59,862 bases of DNA from Myxococcales bacterium (GTDB taxonomy: Bacteria > Myxococcota_A > UBA9160 > UBA4427): positions 1 through 59,862 of the forward strand of contig DUBZ01000133.1 of the NCBI GenBank assembly GCA_012960035.1, given 5' to 3'. This document shows positions 35,501 to 44,123 of the stretch, piece by piece; position 1 is the stretch's first letter; the number at the start of each line of letters is the position of its first letter. The notes beneath the pieces are model-generated. The model saw only the letters and a program-made list of their open reading frames with translations. It made no database searches and was not told the origin of the DNA. A program made the position numbers and the translations under genes.

Positions 35501-36276
35501 GCGTCCGGCTTGTAGACCGCATTGCTGATCTCCTTCGCCTCGGCGGCAGCCCGCAATTGTGCCAGGACCTCTTCCTGGCAGGAGTTCCATGACTTGAGTG
35601 TCGCCTCGCGAGATGCCTGAAAACTTTCCTCCAACTGAAGCTGCTCTTCGACCGTCGCGAGTGGCGGGTCGGGGACAATGTTCGCCAGGGCTGCGCCACT
35701 CGCGCGGGCGGCCAGCCGAATCATCGAATCGACGTTCACCCGTTGCTGCATAAGAAAGCGAATAAAACCTTCGCTCTCCGTTGAAATTCGGTTGGACCAG
35801 TAGTCGCCAACGATTTCTTCGAGCAACGCTTGCTGATCGGCGAGCAGTTCGACCTGAAAGCTCGCGAGGCTCTCAAAAGCGTTTTCGCGCAATACGCGTT
35901 GGCAAAAACCGTGGATCGTCAGGATCGCGGCTTCATCGAAGTCCGCGAGCGCGCGAGCGAGTTGGCCAGTCACGCGTTTGCGATCGTCCGCGGAACGAAA
36001 CTTTGCAAGCAGACTCTCGAACACATTGTCATCGGCGGGATCACCCGATTGAAAAGCTTGCAACGCACCCGCGATTCGTCGACGAATTCGGTCCCGCAAC
36101 TCGGCGGTCGCTGCGCGGGTGTAGGTCACAACGAGAATTTCACTCGCGACAAGGTCGCGCTCGAGCAGGAGGCGCAGATAGAGCGTCGTGATCGTGTAAG
36201 TCTTCCCAGTACCTGCACTGGCCTCGATCAGCGACGTGCCTGCCAGCGAAATTTGCAAGGGCTCGAGTCGGTTCAT
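32539..36276 (-). CDS. recB: Exodeoxyribonuclease V subunit beta (RecB helicase-nuclease)
   Basis: The 3'-5' helicase and sole nuclease of RecBCD. 1245 residues (1180 in E. coli). Walker A is EASAGTGKT at 18-26. UvrD-type motifs follow: LVDEFQDTDQLQYGILR (motif II), LFLIGDPKQAIYGFRGADV (III), VKIVTVHKSKGLEYPIVYCP (V) and LLYVALTRAKHRCSVVWG (VI). The C-terminal nuclease domain has RGYVDLVFEW and VVDYKSNHLG, with D1144 and K1146 matching the catalytic Asp and Lys of E. coli RecB. Both junctions, with recC upstream and recD downstream, are 4-bp ATGA overlaps, giving a coupled recCBD unit. Confidence 0.96.
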   Translation of the reverse strand: MNRLEPLQISLAGTSLIEASAGTGKTYTITTLYLRLLLERDLVASEILVVTYTRAATAELRDRIRRRIAGALQAFQSGDPADDNVFESLLAKFRSADDRKRVTGQLARALADFDEAAILTIHGFCQRVLRENAFESLASFQVELLADQQALLEEIVGDYWSNRISTESEGFIRFLMQQRVNVDSMIRLAARASGAALANIVPDPPLATVEEQLQLEESFQASREATLKSWNSCQEEVLAQLRAAAEAKEISNAVYKPDAIATTWGSLLSEELSSLFPALLDRSSIFERFTASKLIEKTNKKKTTPEHSFYTECDALASAYRALVAALQARRIHLERDLISTVEEESALRKERAGQQSYDDLLGQVASALEQSGAELLVGRLRHQFRAALVDEFQDTDQLQYGILRRIWHVQPNQGEDDDKAPTLFLIGDPKQAIYGFRGADVHAYLLAKHDAGERCFTLDTNWRSDPSMVEGVNCLFSQTAEPFRVEGIPFDPIAPKSDGKDRIVAGEVGAPHAGALEVLWVENETGKPFSAGSIKAELPWRVAADIARLIRSDVRIDGERVMPGDIAVLCRTNPETQAMSEALRDVGVPTALLGNASVFDSEDAIEMERLLDAIAEPAAGNIVRAALATRIFGQTADEIAALQDDEAAWDRWLAVFRSLHDVFVERGFIRMSHQLFREERVHARMLALEDGDRRITNLLHLVELLEQAALTNHLGLRALADWLASMRTDRSLRQNVIGEQGELRLESDADAVKIVTVHKSKGLEYPIVYCPFLWGGADLRLDEKRWVRFHDASRDHEIVLDLGSEEKAEHEQLARDEAVAESRRLLYVALTRAKHRCSVVWGNIKGVEKSPIAALFHPSLIPAASEAGEAGKKKSKPTLAKRTDDELREELEGLFTRSNGAVGLRPLPDEPAERIEVVQTSENFERAEVTRTISSSWSHSSFSRLTSHDVSGSHFLPRSGEEGFDYDAVPEPTVLVPVAPSQAEVPLNAFPAGAVAGILLHSILEHLDFEIPTREQTRDIVRSSLEGSPFDVELHDDLCDVLDRMIATPWTQGGPSLSDLGRSKRLDELEFMLPVASRERQSSGARAMRVADLASVFGRHADSDFKRSYASRLEQLRFDPLAGYLRGYVDLVFEWNDRFYVVDYKSNHLGPSPAHYEPSQLERPMSENHYVLQYHLYTVALDRYLSLRLPDYDYERDFGGVYYLFLRGIDPAHPTGCGVYYDRPAHDMIADLTSVLREPEGAQP

Positions 36277-39200
36277 TCGAGTTCCTCCCGCGCGGCGAGC
36301 AGAGGCAAGAAGACCTGTTCGGAGACTTCGTCAAAACCGAGACCACACGCAAGTTCTGCATCGGGGTGTAGGGGATCTACACCACGGAAGGCGAGGATGT
36401 TATTTTCATCTAATCCCTCGCCTTGAATGCTGAACGACTCGTCGTAACTCTTCCGCGCGACCACAAGAGCATCTGTCGTGCTCCCGCCCTTGAGTCTTTG
36501 CTGCGCAAAGTCCCGTGAAGCGTTGGGAAAGAACGGAAGGGGAGCCCTCATGCCTGCCTGGTACAAATGCAGGAGCTTCTCAAGTTCGTCCCTCGGTGAT
36601 TCGACTTCGTTGAATCGCACAACGGTCGCCCCCCCGGCTTTTCCGGGGCGGCCCACGACGTAAGTCTCCGGGGAGGCTTCGGCGAGTCGCGCGCGATTCG
36701 ATCGGTTTGCAACGGCCGTTGCCTCTTCACGCGCAACTTGCAGTACCAAGTGTCGCAACCACGCGCCGAGTTCCGCCGGCCGCCCCAACTTCGAAAAACG
36801 ACAGAAGACTTGTCCGTGCGGCATGACGTCCGTCAACCCACCTCGCACGTGAACGTCGCCGAACGAAAGCGCAAAGCTGATCGACGCGGTTGTCTCCCCG
36901 CTCGCAAACTGATTCGCCTTTTTCGACAACTGTTCAACTTCGTTGGCGAGATCGCTAAAGACGACGTGCCCCACAGCCCCGTGAGGCAAGCGCCCGCTGC
37001 TGCGAATAATCGCCTGCGCGTCACTGGCCTTGATGCCCGCGCGCACCAGCGAAAGCAACTCGCCGCCGATCCGAAATAATTCTAGTCCGTCAAGATCAAA
37101 CGGCTCGCGCTGGGCAAGCGGATCGCGATCACCGTGTAATGAAATCTGCAGCGTGCGGCGCAGAAAATTCCGTGCAGGATGTTGGAAGAAGTTGATCAGG
37201 TCTTCGAGTTCGACAAGCGTGACTTCCTCTGCGGGAATCGGCCGCAACTCGATTGCACGATCCAAGAACAAAGATTCTTTCTCACGTGGTGACGCGAGCA
37301 GGTTGGCTGCCTCGCAATAGCGCGCTGAATGAACTTCAAAGTCCAACGTTCCCGACCTACTAAAGTAACGCCCGCTGTAGGGTTGCAAGGGATGCGTGAG
37401 CACCATCGCATCCCGCACATCACGTTCACCTGTGCCCGAAAGTTCGAACGTTTCATTCATGGTATCGAGCAGCTCACTCACCACCGCCGAAGGGGGAAGC
37501 TCGGCGCCATCCTTGATGCTCTGCCCGACGAACGAAATAATGAGTTGCTGGCGTGCACTCAAAATCGCTTCGAGGAATAGATAGCGATCGTCTTCCCGCG
37601 CAGTGCGGTCTCCAACCCTGCGCTTCTTGGCGATCAAATCGAACCCGAGCGCGTGACGAATCCGCGGAAACTCGTCGTCGTTCATGCCAAGCAAACAAAC
37701 GACGCGAAACGGAATACTCCGCATGGGAACGAGTTCACAAAACGTCACCCCCCCCGTGAGAAAGCCGCTCGCCGCATGAGCGAGTTCTAGGTTGCGGTCG
37801 AGCTGTTCGCGAACCGAAGTGAGACTGACGTCGCCTTCGAAGTTGGCCTGCGCGCCGTGGGCCATGAGCTTGTCGAGCGCGCTGCGAATCGTTTGATGTT
37901 GTTCTTGAGTTTCAGCCCCGTAAACCACCAAACCTGCTAGGAAATCCAGTAGTGCTTCGCGCCATGCTTGGAGCGAGCGCGGGGCGGCAAGCGTCTCACG
38001 CTGTGCAGACAAAAAGTGAATAAATGCGAGGACGCGCCCGAGAACCTCGGCATTCTGTCCTTCGACTCCGGCAACAGGCCGCGCACCCTGAAACACACTG
38101 TGATGGTCGTCCTCCAACGCGTAGCCAAGAAGCAGACGATCCAAACCAAACTGCCATGTGTTCGCACGGTTTCCGGGGACATCGTTGGCTTCACGATGCT
38201 CGGCGTCGACACCCCATCGTACGCCCGCTTCGACGATCCAAGTCCGTACTACGGGCAGGTCGGCCGGCTCAAACTCGAAACGCTCTCGAATGCAATCGAT
38301 GTCGAGTAAGTCGAGTGCATCACTTACACCGAAGCGACTCCCGACAAAGTCGAGCCCTCGCGCAAATGCATCGACGATTTGGTCGCCCGGCTGGGGCCAA
38401 CGGTCCGCGATGCGATACGGAATCGCGCCTTCGCCATCCCGCACCGAGGTTCCCTTGTTGGTTCGCGTTCCGAAGACCGCTTCGATGTAGGGCGCGTAGG
38501 TGCGAACACTCGGCGTCATCACGATGATGTCCTGAGGTTCAAGAGTCGGGTCCGCCTCAAAACTCGACATAAGCTCTTCGCACAGCACTTCGACTTCGCG
38601 CATAGGGCCATGGCACGAGTGCACACGAACCGACCGGTCACCACCGTCAATCGAGCGACGCAACGTGGCATCGTCCTGCGCGCCCCGAAGGTTCAAGATG
38701 TCGCTCTGCAGGGCCGCGAGCATCGAACTTCCATCGTCAAAGGGTTCGCGATACAAGTCTCCGGACGTTTCCGCGTAGCTTCCGTCTTCTTCAATCATGC
38801 GGTGGAAGTCGCGCCCGAGCCGACCGAGCGATGCGAGAAGCGAAGGCGCTTCATCGAGATGCAACGAGACTTCGTCTTGATCGTGGTCTCGGCGCAGCTC
38901 ACGCCGCACTTCGTGAGGCGTTGCGATGTCCGCCCAGTACTCGCGCGTCGGGCTCAATATAAATAGATGTAGTTCAAGGTGTTCGGACAGTGCCGTGTAA
39001 AGGTCGAGGTACAAGCGCGGAAGCGACGACACGCCAAAGATTGAAACGCGCTGGGGAAGACAACCTTCAGGCAATGGGCCACGGTTCAAACGATCAAGCA
39101 GCGCACCCGCGCGTCCCGCGAGATGATTGCCGTCGAGACGCTTGGTGAGCGCGCGCCACAACATCGCTTGCCAAGGTTCATCGCGATCGTCGAATTCGGT

Positions 39201-39653
39201 GCGGTCCGCGTTCAACCATTTGAGCATCATCTCCGGGCGATGAGCCATGTATTCGTCGAAGGTGATTGCGATCTGGTGCGAGAGCTGGATACGCCGACGA
39301 CCATCGTCGTCCTTCGCGAGGTACCGCCGAATGGATGCGAACTCATCGTTGGCGACGAGGTCGGGCAACAAATCAGCGATCGACCACAGCAGACTTTCAC
39401 TGTCGTACGCGGGGTTGATCTCACTTTCGAGCACCCTCTTGAACACCGACTCTAAAAACCCACGGGGCTTCAGCACATCGGGATTCGCCCAGATTCCCAA
39501 GCGGTCGGCCAGCTGCATACATAGCCAGCGCTCCATGCCGCGCCCCTGCACAACCAGGACTTCTTTGGAAAATGCACCCAGACCCGGCGCGCCCACCACG
39601 TCAGCGAGTTCGGCGATCAGCTCTTCGGTCCGATTGCTGCGGTGAACGATCAT
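36273..39653 (-). CDS. recC: Exodeoxyribonuclease V subunit gamma (RecC)
   Basis: The Chi-recognising, structurally helicase-like but inactive subunit of RecBCD. 1126 residues (1122 in E. coli). It opens IVHRSNRTEELIAELADVV, then VVQGRGMERWLCMQLADRLG, IWANPDVLKPRGF and RVSIFGVSSLPRLYLDLY, all diagnostic of RecC. Midway PFRVVCLLGMNDDEFPR also fits. There is no Walker A motif, as expected. ATG 39653 has CCGGAG just upstream and matches the family N-terminus, so I prefer it to 39707. It is first of the recC-recB-recD set. An aminotransferase gene ends 61 bp upstream and may be on the same transcript. Confidence 0.95.
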   Translation of the reverse strand: MIVHRSNRTEELIAELADVVGAPGLGAFSKEVLVVQGRGMERWLCMQLADRLGIWANPDVLKPRGFLESVFKRVLESEINPAYDSESLLWSIADLLPDLVANDEFASIRRYLAKDDDGRRRIQLSHQIAITFDEYMAHRPEMMLKWLNADRTEFDDRDEPWQAMLWRALTKRLDGNHLAGRAGALLDRLNRGPLPEGCLPQRVSIFGVSSLPRLYLDLYTALSEHLELHLFILSPTREYWADIATPHEVRRELRRDHDQDEVSLHLDEAPSLLASLGRLGRDFHRMIEEDGSYAETSGDLYREPFDDGSSMLAALQSDILNLRGAQDDATLRRSIDGGDRSVRVHSCHGPMREVEVLCEELMSSFEADPTLEPQDIIVMTPSVRTYAPYIEAVFGTRTNKGTSVRDGEGAIPYRIADRWPQPGDQIVDAFARGLDFVGSRFGVSDALDLLDIDCIRERFEFEPADLPVVRTWIVEAGVRWGVDAEHREANDVPGNRANTWQFGLDRLLLGYALEDDHHSVFQGARPVAGVEGQNAEVLGRVLAFIHFLSAQRETLAAPRSLQAWREALLDFLAGLVVYGAETQEQHQTIRSALDKLMAHGAQANFEGDVSLTSVREQLDRNLELAHAASGFLTGGVTFCELVPMRSIPFRVVCLLGMNDDEFPRIRHALGFDLIAKKRRVGDRTAREDDRYLFLEAILSARQQLIISFVGQSIKDGAELPPSAVVSELLDTMNETFELSGTGERDVRDAMVLTHPLQPYSGRYFSRSGTLDFEVHSARYCEAANLLASPREKESLFLDRAIELRPIPAEEVTLVELEDLINFFQHPARNFLRRTLQISLHGDRDPLAQREPFDLDGLELFRIGGELLSLVRAGIKASDAQAIIRSSGRLPHGAVGHVVFSDLANEVEQLSKKANQFASGETTASISFALSFGDVHVRGGLTDVMPHGQVFCRFSKLGRPAELGAWLRHLVLQVAREEATAVANRSNRARLAEASPETYVVGRPGKAGGATVVRFNEVESPRDELEKLLHLYQAGMRAPLPFFPNASRDFAQQRLKGGSTTDALVVARKSYDESFSIQGEGLDENNILAFRGVDPLHPDAELACGLGFDEVSEQVFLPLLAAREELE

Positions 39654-39713
39654 GCCACTCCGGAACTCACCCCATCGACCCGTAGCCGGGGCGTGGGAGG
39701 TGGACAATCTGGG

Positions 39714-40862
39714 CTAACGAACCCGCTTCGCCAGCAGCGCAACCGCGGCAGCGGTTTCGTCGGGGGGCATCGCGGTGTAACAAAGACGAACCCACGTACC
39801 ATAGTCGTCCCCACTTGAGAGTCCGGGAGCAACGAGCACGCCGTCTTCAAAGCAGTCTTCTAGAAAACCGGTCATTCCACGGCCGTCGAGTTTGTGGGCA
39901 ACGTTGAGAAAGAAGAACGTCGATCCCTCCGGCTCCGGCACGCCCAACGCTGCGGCGGCGTTCTTGGAAGCGGCCCGATAACTCTCACGAGCATTGTCTT
40001 GCCACGGCGCGCCATCCGAAAGTGCCCGCAGCGCGGCGAGCTGCCCCGAAGTTGGAGCCCCATAGAACGTGTGGGTTCCGATCTTTCGGGATTGATCGAT
40101 CGCTTCAGCGGGCCCAACCATGTATCCACAGCGATTCCCCGCCATGCCATATGCCTTCGAAAACGAAAACGTCGAAAGAGTTCGTTCGGGCGCCACCCGG
40201 CCCATCGAAAAGTGCTCGCCGCGAAAAATGAAGTCTTCATAAACTTCATCGGAGAGCAACCAGAGGTTTTCTGCTTGGGCAAACTCCGCGAGCGCGGTAA
40301 GCCAAACTTCCGGAAGAACCCGTCCCGTTGGGTTCGAAGGTGTTGAGACGTAGAGCGCAACCGTTCGACTCGTGGTCTTTTCGCGGACGGCTTCGACCGC
40401 AGCCTCCACGGTGTCGACCCGATCGTAAAATGGAACCTCGACCGGAACTCCGCCAAAGGCCTGAACGATGCCTCGAATTAGCGGCCAAAACGGTGCAAGA
40501 ATTAGAACCTCATCCCCCGGCTGAACCAGCGCACCGGCAGCACATGCAAGCGCCCCGGTTGCGCCCGCGCACACCAACATGTTGTCGCGCTCACAGGCCA
40601 AGCCATTGCGCGACCGCACCTTGTCCACGAGTGCATCGACAAGCTCCGGGACGCCTCGGGTATCGCAGTAACGGTGCATTCCCGGATGATCTGCGACGCG
40701 AAGGTCTTGCATGCGCCCGCCGTCGAAGGGTTCCATCCAGGTATCGCCAACATGGAGCGGGTACAGCGGCCCGGGATGTTCGTGCATGCGATCCGCGAAC
40801 GGAGAGTAGACGGCACCCGGCATCGTGAGCGCGGTCGCGGTGTGGTTGGGAAAGCGGGGCAC
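39714..40862 (-). CDS. PLP-dependent class I/II aminotransferase
   Basis: A fold-type I pyridoxal-phosphate aminotransferase of 382 residues. The core signatures are present: VCAGATGALACAAGAL (phosphate-side loop), YVSTPSNPTGRVLPE (Asn contacting the cofactor), LLSDEVYEDFIF (Asp-x-x-Tyr) and TFSFSKAYGMAGNRCGY, with the Schiff-base Lys. The C-terminal Arg for the substrate carboxylate is in TWVRLCYTAMP. The sequence does not tell which amino and keto acids are used. The start is GTG 40862; a TACAAT box lies about 20 bp before it. It lies between the YeeZ-like gene and recC on the same strand with a short gap to recC, a link that is probably positional only. Confidence 0.86.
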   Translation of the reverse strand: MPRFPNHTATALTMPGAVYSPFADRMHEHPGPLYPLHVGDTWMEPFDGGRMQDLRVADHPGMHRYCDTRGVPELVDALVDKVRSRNGLACERDNMLVCAGATGALACAAGALVQPGDEVLILAPFWPLIRGIVQAFGGVPVEVPFYDRVDTVEAAVEAVREKTTSRTVALYVSTPSNPTGRVLPEVWLTALAEFAQAENLWLLSDEVYEDFIFRGEHFSMGRVAPERTLSTFSFSKAYGMAGNRCGYMVGPAEAIDQSRKIGTHTFYGAPTSGQLAALRALSDGAPWQDNARESYRAASKNAAAALGVPEPEGSTFFFLNVAHKLDGRGMTGFLEDCFEDGVLVAPGLSSGDDYGTWVRLCYTAMPPDETAAAVALLAKRVR

Positions 40863-40956
40863 GAAGAACCCTTCGGTTTGCGATTGTAGTTAGGACCGGA
40901 AGAAGATCTCTCGTTGGAGTACGACTTCAACGCCACACGCGGCCGAGCGATCGGCG

Positions 40957-41820
40957 TTACGAACCTTCCGACATTCCGCGGATGATCATCTCGTAGCCTT
41001 CGCGGAAGGTCGGATACTGAAAACGATAGCCGGCGGCCGTCAAACGGTCGTTGCGACAGCGCTTGCTCCCGGCACGACGCACTTTGGCGAGGGGGTTGTC
41101 CGGATCGAGTTCGGGAAGCTTGACGCCCGTGCGGTCCGCGAGCCAACGCAAGACAACCGATTCTTCTGCGGCTTCGTGGTCGACACCCAGGTACATGTCG
41201 TCGAGTTCGTCCTGCCCCATCAAGTAACGCAAGCAGCCTGCCGCGTCGTCTCGATGAATGCGGTTCGTAAAATGAGCCTCGTCGTTTCGCACCGCGACCT
41301 TACCGTCCTTCACCGCGCGCACGAGCCGCTCGCGCCCGGGACCATAGATACCGCCGAAACGAACCACCGTGCCAGGAATCGAACCCGCGAGCATCAGACG
41401 TTCGGTAAGCAACATGATGTCACCACGAAAGCTGCTCGGCCTGGCGTGGGATTCTTCGTCGACCCATTCACCGCGCCTCTGTTCATAGACCGAGGTACTC
41501 GAAGTAAAGAAGATGCGTCTTGGCCGCTCACCAAGTTCGGATAGCGCGTGCAACAGCCGCCCCATACCGTCGACGTAGGCCTCGCGATAGCCCTCTTCGG
41601 TACTGCCCGATGCACCCGCCGTATAAAAAATGGTGTCGATCCCCGACGGCACGGCGCCAAGGGTCTCAGGCAGAGTGAGATCAGCCTTTACAAGTTTGAT
41701 GCCCGACGGAAGGGCATCTGGACTCCGCCGCAACCCGAACACTTCGTGCCCGTCTGCGACAAGCATCGTCCCCAGTGCGCAACCCACATAACCACAACCC
41801 GCGATCAAAACCTTGGCCAT
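40957..41820 (-). CDS. YeeZ-like NAD(P)-binding epimerase/reductase (extended SDR-like)
   Basis: A 287-residue cytoplasmic Rossmann protein of the YeeZ branch of extended short-chain dehydrogenases. KVLIAGCGYVGCALGTMLV carries the nucleotide-binding glycines. FFTSSTSVYEQRRGEWVDE holds the Ser/Tyr region, but YxxxK is not intact: the Tyr is in SVYEQRR and the Lys equivalent is unclear. RFGGIYGPGRERL and FTNRIHRDDAAGCLRYL follow the family pattern. The reaction is unknown. ATG 41820 is chosen from the family N-terminus; ATG 41838 is an alternative and neither has a clear ribosome site. It diverges from the C26 peptidase gene. Confidence 0.8.
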   Translation of the reverse strand: MAKVLIAGCGYVGCALGTMLVADGHEVFGLRRSPDALPSGIKLVKADLTLPETLGAVPSGIDTIFYTAGASGSTEEGYREAYVDGMGRLLHALSELGERPRRIFFTSSTSVYEQRRGEWVDEESHARPSSFRGDIMLLTERLMLAGSIPGTVVRFGGIYGPGRERLVRAVKDGKVAVRNDEAHFTNRIHRDDAAGCLRYLMGQDELDDMYLGVDHEAAEESVVLRWLADRTGVKLPELDPDNPLAKVRRAGSKRCRNDRLTAAGYRFQYPTFREGYEMIIRGMSEGS

Positions 41821-41905
41821 CACCCTAGGTTGCCCCATGTGGTTCGCCCGAGCACCCTATTCGACGTCCCGCGAGAAATTTCTGTCGAGCGCAAAACGTC
41901 GGGCC

Positions 41906-41911
41906 TATACT
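41906..41911 (+). promoter_or_regulatory. -10 box of a probably leaderless transcript
   Basis: TATACT ends 7 bp before the GTG start of the C26 hydrolase. The transcription start predicted from it coincides with the start codon, and there is no ribosome site. The -35 is weak (CTGTCG at 18 bp). The prediction is from sequence only. Confidence 0.45.
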
Positions 41912-41918
41912 CGCAGCC

Positions 41919-42629
41919 GTGAAACCCGCAATCGGAATCCCTGAATGCCACGATGCCGGTGGCCGCATTCGACCGGGAAGGCAGTATCTGTACAACGACA
42001 TCGCGTATGCGCATGCCGTGAGCAGCGCCGGTGGAACGTCGTTTCATCTGCCGATCCAAGCGGACCCTGAGGCGTTGATCGAGCGCATCGATGGTTTGCT
42101 CCTGCCCGGCGGTGACGACTTCGTCCCTGCTGGGCTCACCCGTGACACGTACCCCCACCTCGCGACGACCGACGAGCAGCTTGCATTCGATCGCGCACTC
42201 TTGCACCACGCGCTCGAGAGAGACATGCCCATCCTTGGGATTTGCTACGGCGCCCAACTGATGGCACTTGAGCATGGCGGCAGCCTCCATTACCACGTGC
42301 CGGATGACGTCGAGCATGCCATCGAGCACCAACTGGATGAAAGAACGGGGCGACATGGCGTGGTGGTACAGGCTGGATCGCGGCTTGGAACGCTGACCGG
42401 ACGCACAGAGTTCGAGGTCAACAGCCTCCACCATCAGGCGATCGCCGAGCCCGGTGAAACTTTTATTGCCGTGGCGGCGAGTCGCGACGGAGTCACCGAG
42501 GGAATCGAGCGCCAGGGCACGGCGTTCTGTCTGGGCGTCCAGTGGCATCCCGAAAAACTCGACGACGATGTCAACCGCGCGCTATTCCGCGGCTTCGTCG
42601 CTGCGGCCGCCGAGTTTTCGGCGAATTAG
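41919..42629 (+). CDS. Gamma-glutamyl hydrolase-type class I glutamine amidotransferase (peptidase C26)
   Basis: A 236-residue cytoplasmic enzyme like PuuD, which hydrolyses gamma-glutamyl-GABA or related gamma-glutamyl amides. The nucleophile elbow is ILGICYGAQLM (Cys), with the His-Glu pair in GVQWHPEKL and the DGLLLPGGDDF oxyanion-side loop. The NSLHHQAI segment typical of C26 is present. No polyamine genes lie nearby, so the substrate is open. The GTG start appears leaderless. Its last 48 bp overlap the 3' end of menE on the other strand. Confidence 0.86.
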   Translation: MKPAIGIPECHDAGGRIRPGRQYLYNDIAYAHAVSSAGGTSFHLPIQADPEALIERIDGLLLPGGDDFVPAGLTRDTYPHLATTDEQLAFDRALLHHALERDMPILGICYGAQLMALEHGGSLHYHVPDDVEHAIEHQLDERTGRHGVVVQAGSRLGTLTGRTEFEVNSLHHQAIAEPGETFIAVAASRDGVTEGIERQGTAFCLGVQWHPEKLDDDVNRALFRGFVAAAAEFSAN

Positions 42630-44123
42630 CTTCCCATTCGCGGTGCGGGGCAACTCGCTTCGCCAAACGAATTTCACCGGGCACTTGTAGTGAGCCAGTC
42701 GCGCTCGGCAGTGTTCGTGCAGAACCTCCGAAGTCGCTTCACCCGACAGGCCGGCAACGAGCCAGGCCACGGGACGAGCGCCATACGCTTCGTCGGCAAC
42801 CCCAGCAACACCGGCTTCGGCGACAGCGGGGTGTTCGAGCAGTGCGGACTCCACTTCCGCGGGATCAATGTTTTCGCCACCCGAAATGATCAAATCACTG
42901 CGTCGGTCGTGGACGAAAAGTCGACCGTCACCATCGAGCGAACCGACGTCTCCAGTGCGAAGCCAACCGTCCTGCAGTGTTTCGCGCGTTGCCTCGGGAC
43001 GGTTCAAGTAGCCCGTCATCACGCTACCGCTGCGAACACAGATTTGCCCCGGCCGGTCGGCGGGCAGACTCGCACCCGTATCGTCGATGATTTTCAGCTC
43101 GGTGCCCGCCAAGGCAGACAAGCCAGCGGTCGGCGGATCTTCGGGCCGACGGGTTGCGACCTGAGACGCTGCTTCCGTGAGGCCATAGGTCGGCGCGATC
43201 GGAAACCCCATCGTGCGCGCGGCCTCGACGAGGGGGGCCGGCACAGGTCCGCCCCCCACCAGCACGCACGTGAGTGCGGAAGGTGGCGATGCGTTCGACC
43301 GCAGATCAAGAATGCGCTTCAACATGTTGGCGACCAGCGAGACGCCCGTAATCGACTTCGCATCCAGGTCATGACTCACGAGTTCCGGAGTAAAGCCTTC
43401 GTGGACGATGACCTGGGATCCCGCGAGTGTGCTTCGCAGCAAGATCGACAAGCCGCCGACGTGAAAGATCGGCATACAGAGCAGCCAGCGATCCGATGCG
43501 TCGGCGCCGAGCAGCCCGGCGGAACCGCGAGCACTCGAAAGTAAGTTCGCGCCCGAAAGTATCACCCCCTTGGGCTTGCCCGAGGTGCCCGACGTATAAA
43601 GGATGAACCGGGGCTGTGAAAGGTCGAACTCTTGCGCGAGCGAAAGCGCACGATCATCTCGCGGGTCCGACTTGGCAGCTGAAGCGAACTCAAAGACATC
43701 GCCGCGCGGAACCAACGTAAACCGCGCCGTACCTGCCTCAACTTCCACCTGCTCCGAGGCCGAGTCACCCAACGGGTGAACAAAGAATCGCGCGCCGCTA
43801 TCCCGCAACTGAACTCCAACTTCAGCCGCAGTGAGGCGGCGGTTGATGAGCAGAAGAACAAAGCCAGCCGCAAAGCTCGCGTGAATGAGTTCGATGATGG
43901 GCAAGCCGTTGGGGAGCGACACCGCAACAACATCGCCTCGGTTCACGCCCTTCTCTTCGAGCGACGCCACGACGATGCGGACACGCGCCGCAAGCTCGGC
44001 GTAAGAGAGGCGCATGTCGCCGAACTCAAGTGCCGGCTGGTCAGGCGACTGTTCGGCACGGACATAGAGCCACGGTTGCGACCAATGTCGTTCGTCGTAA
44101 TGAACCTGGGACCGAGCCGTCAT
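42582..44123 (-). CDS. menE: o-Succinylbenzoate-CoA ligase (MenE)
   Basis: Activates o-succinylbenzoate with ATP and CoA, the fifth committed step of classical menaquinone synthesis. 513 residues of the ANL adenylate-forming family. The P-loop is YTSGTSGKPKGVILS, with PTYGLTEAASQVATR (A5), GWLRTGDVGSLDGDGRLFV (A7) and the C-terminal RTANGKLIRRKL, which has the adenylation Lys. Placement downstream of menC supports the OSB substrate over other acyl-CoA synthetases. ATG 44123 overlaps the menC stop (ATGA). It is the last gene of the men operon and overlaps the convergent C26 gene by 48 bp. Confidence 0.92.
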   Translation of the reverse strand: MTARSQVHYDERHWSQPWLYVRAEQSPDQPALEFGDMRLSYAELAARVRIVVASLEEKGVNRGDVVAVSLPNGLPIIELIHASFAAGFVLLLINRRLTAAEVGVQLRDSGARFFVHPLGDSASEQVEVEAGTARFTLVPRGDVFEFASAAKSDPRDDRALSLAQEFDLSQPRFILYTSGTSGKPKGVILSGANLLSSARGSAGLLGADASDRWLLCMPIFHVGGLSILLRSTLAGSQVIVHEGFTPELVSHDLDAKSITGVSLVANMLKRILDLRSNASPPSALTCVLVGGGPVPAPLVEAARTMGFPIAPTYGLTEAASQVATRRPEDPPTAGLSALAGTELKIIDDTGASLPADRPGQICVRSGSVMTGYLNRPEATRETLQDGWLRTGDVGSLDGDGRLFVHDRRSDLIISGGENIDPAEVESALLEHPAVAEAGVAGVADEAYGARPVAWLVAGLSGEATSEVLHEHCRARLAHYKCPVKFVWRSELPRTANGKLIRRKLGGRSDEAAE

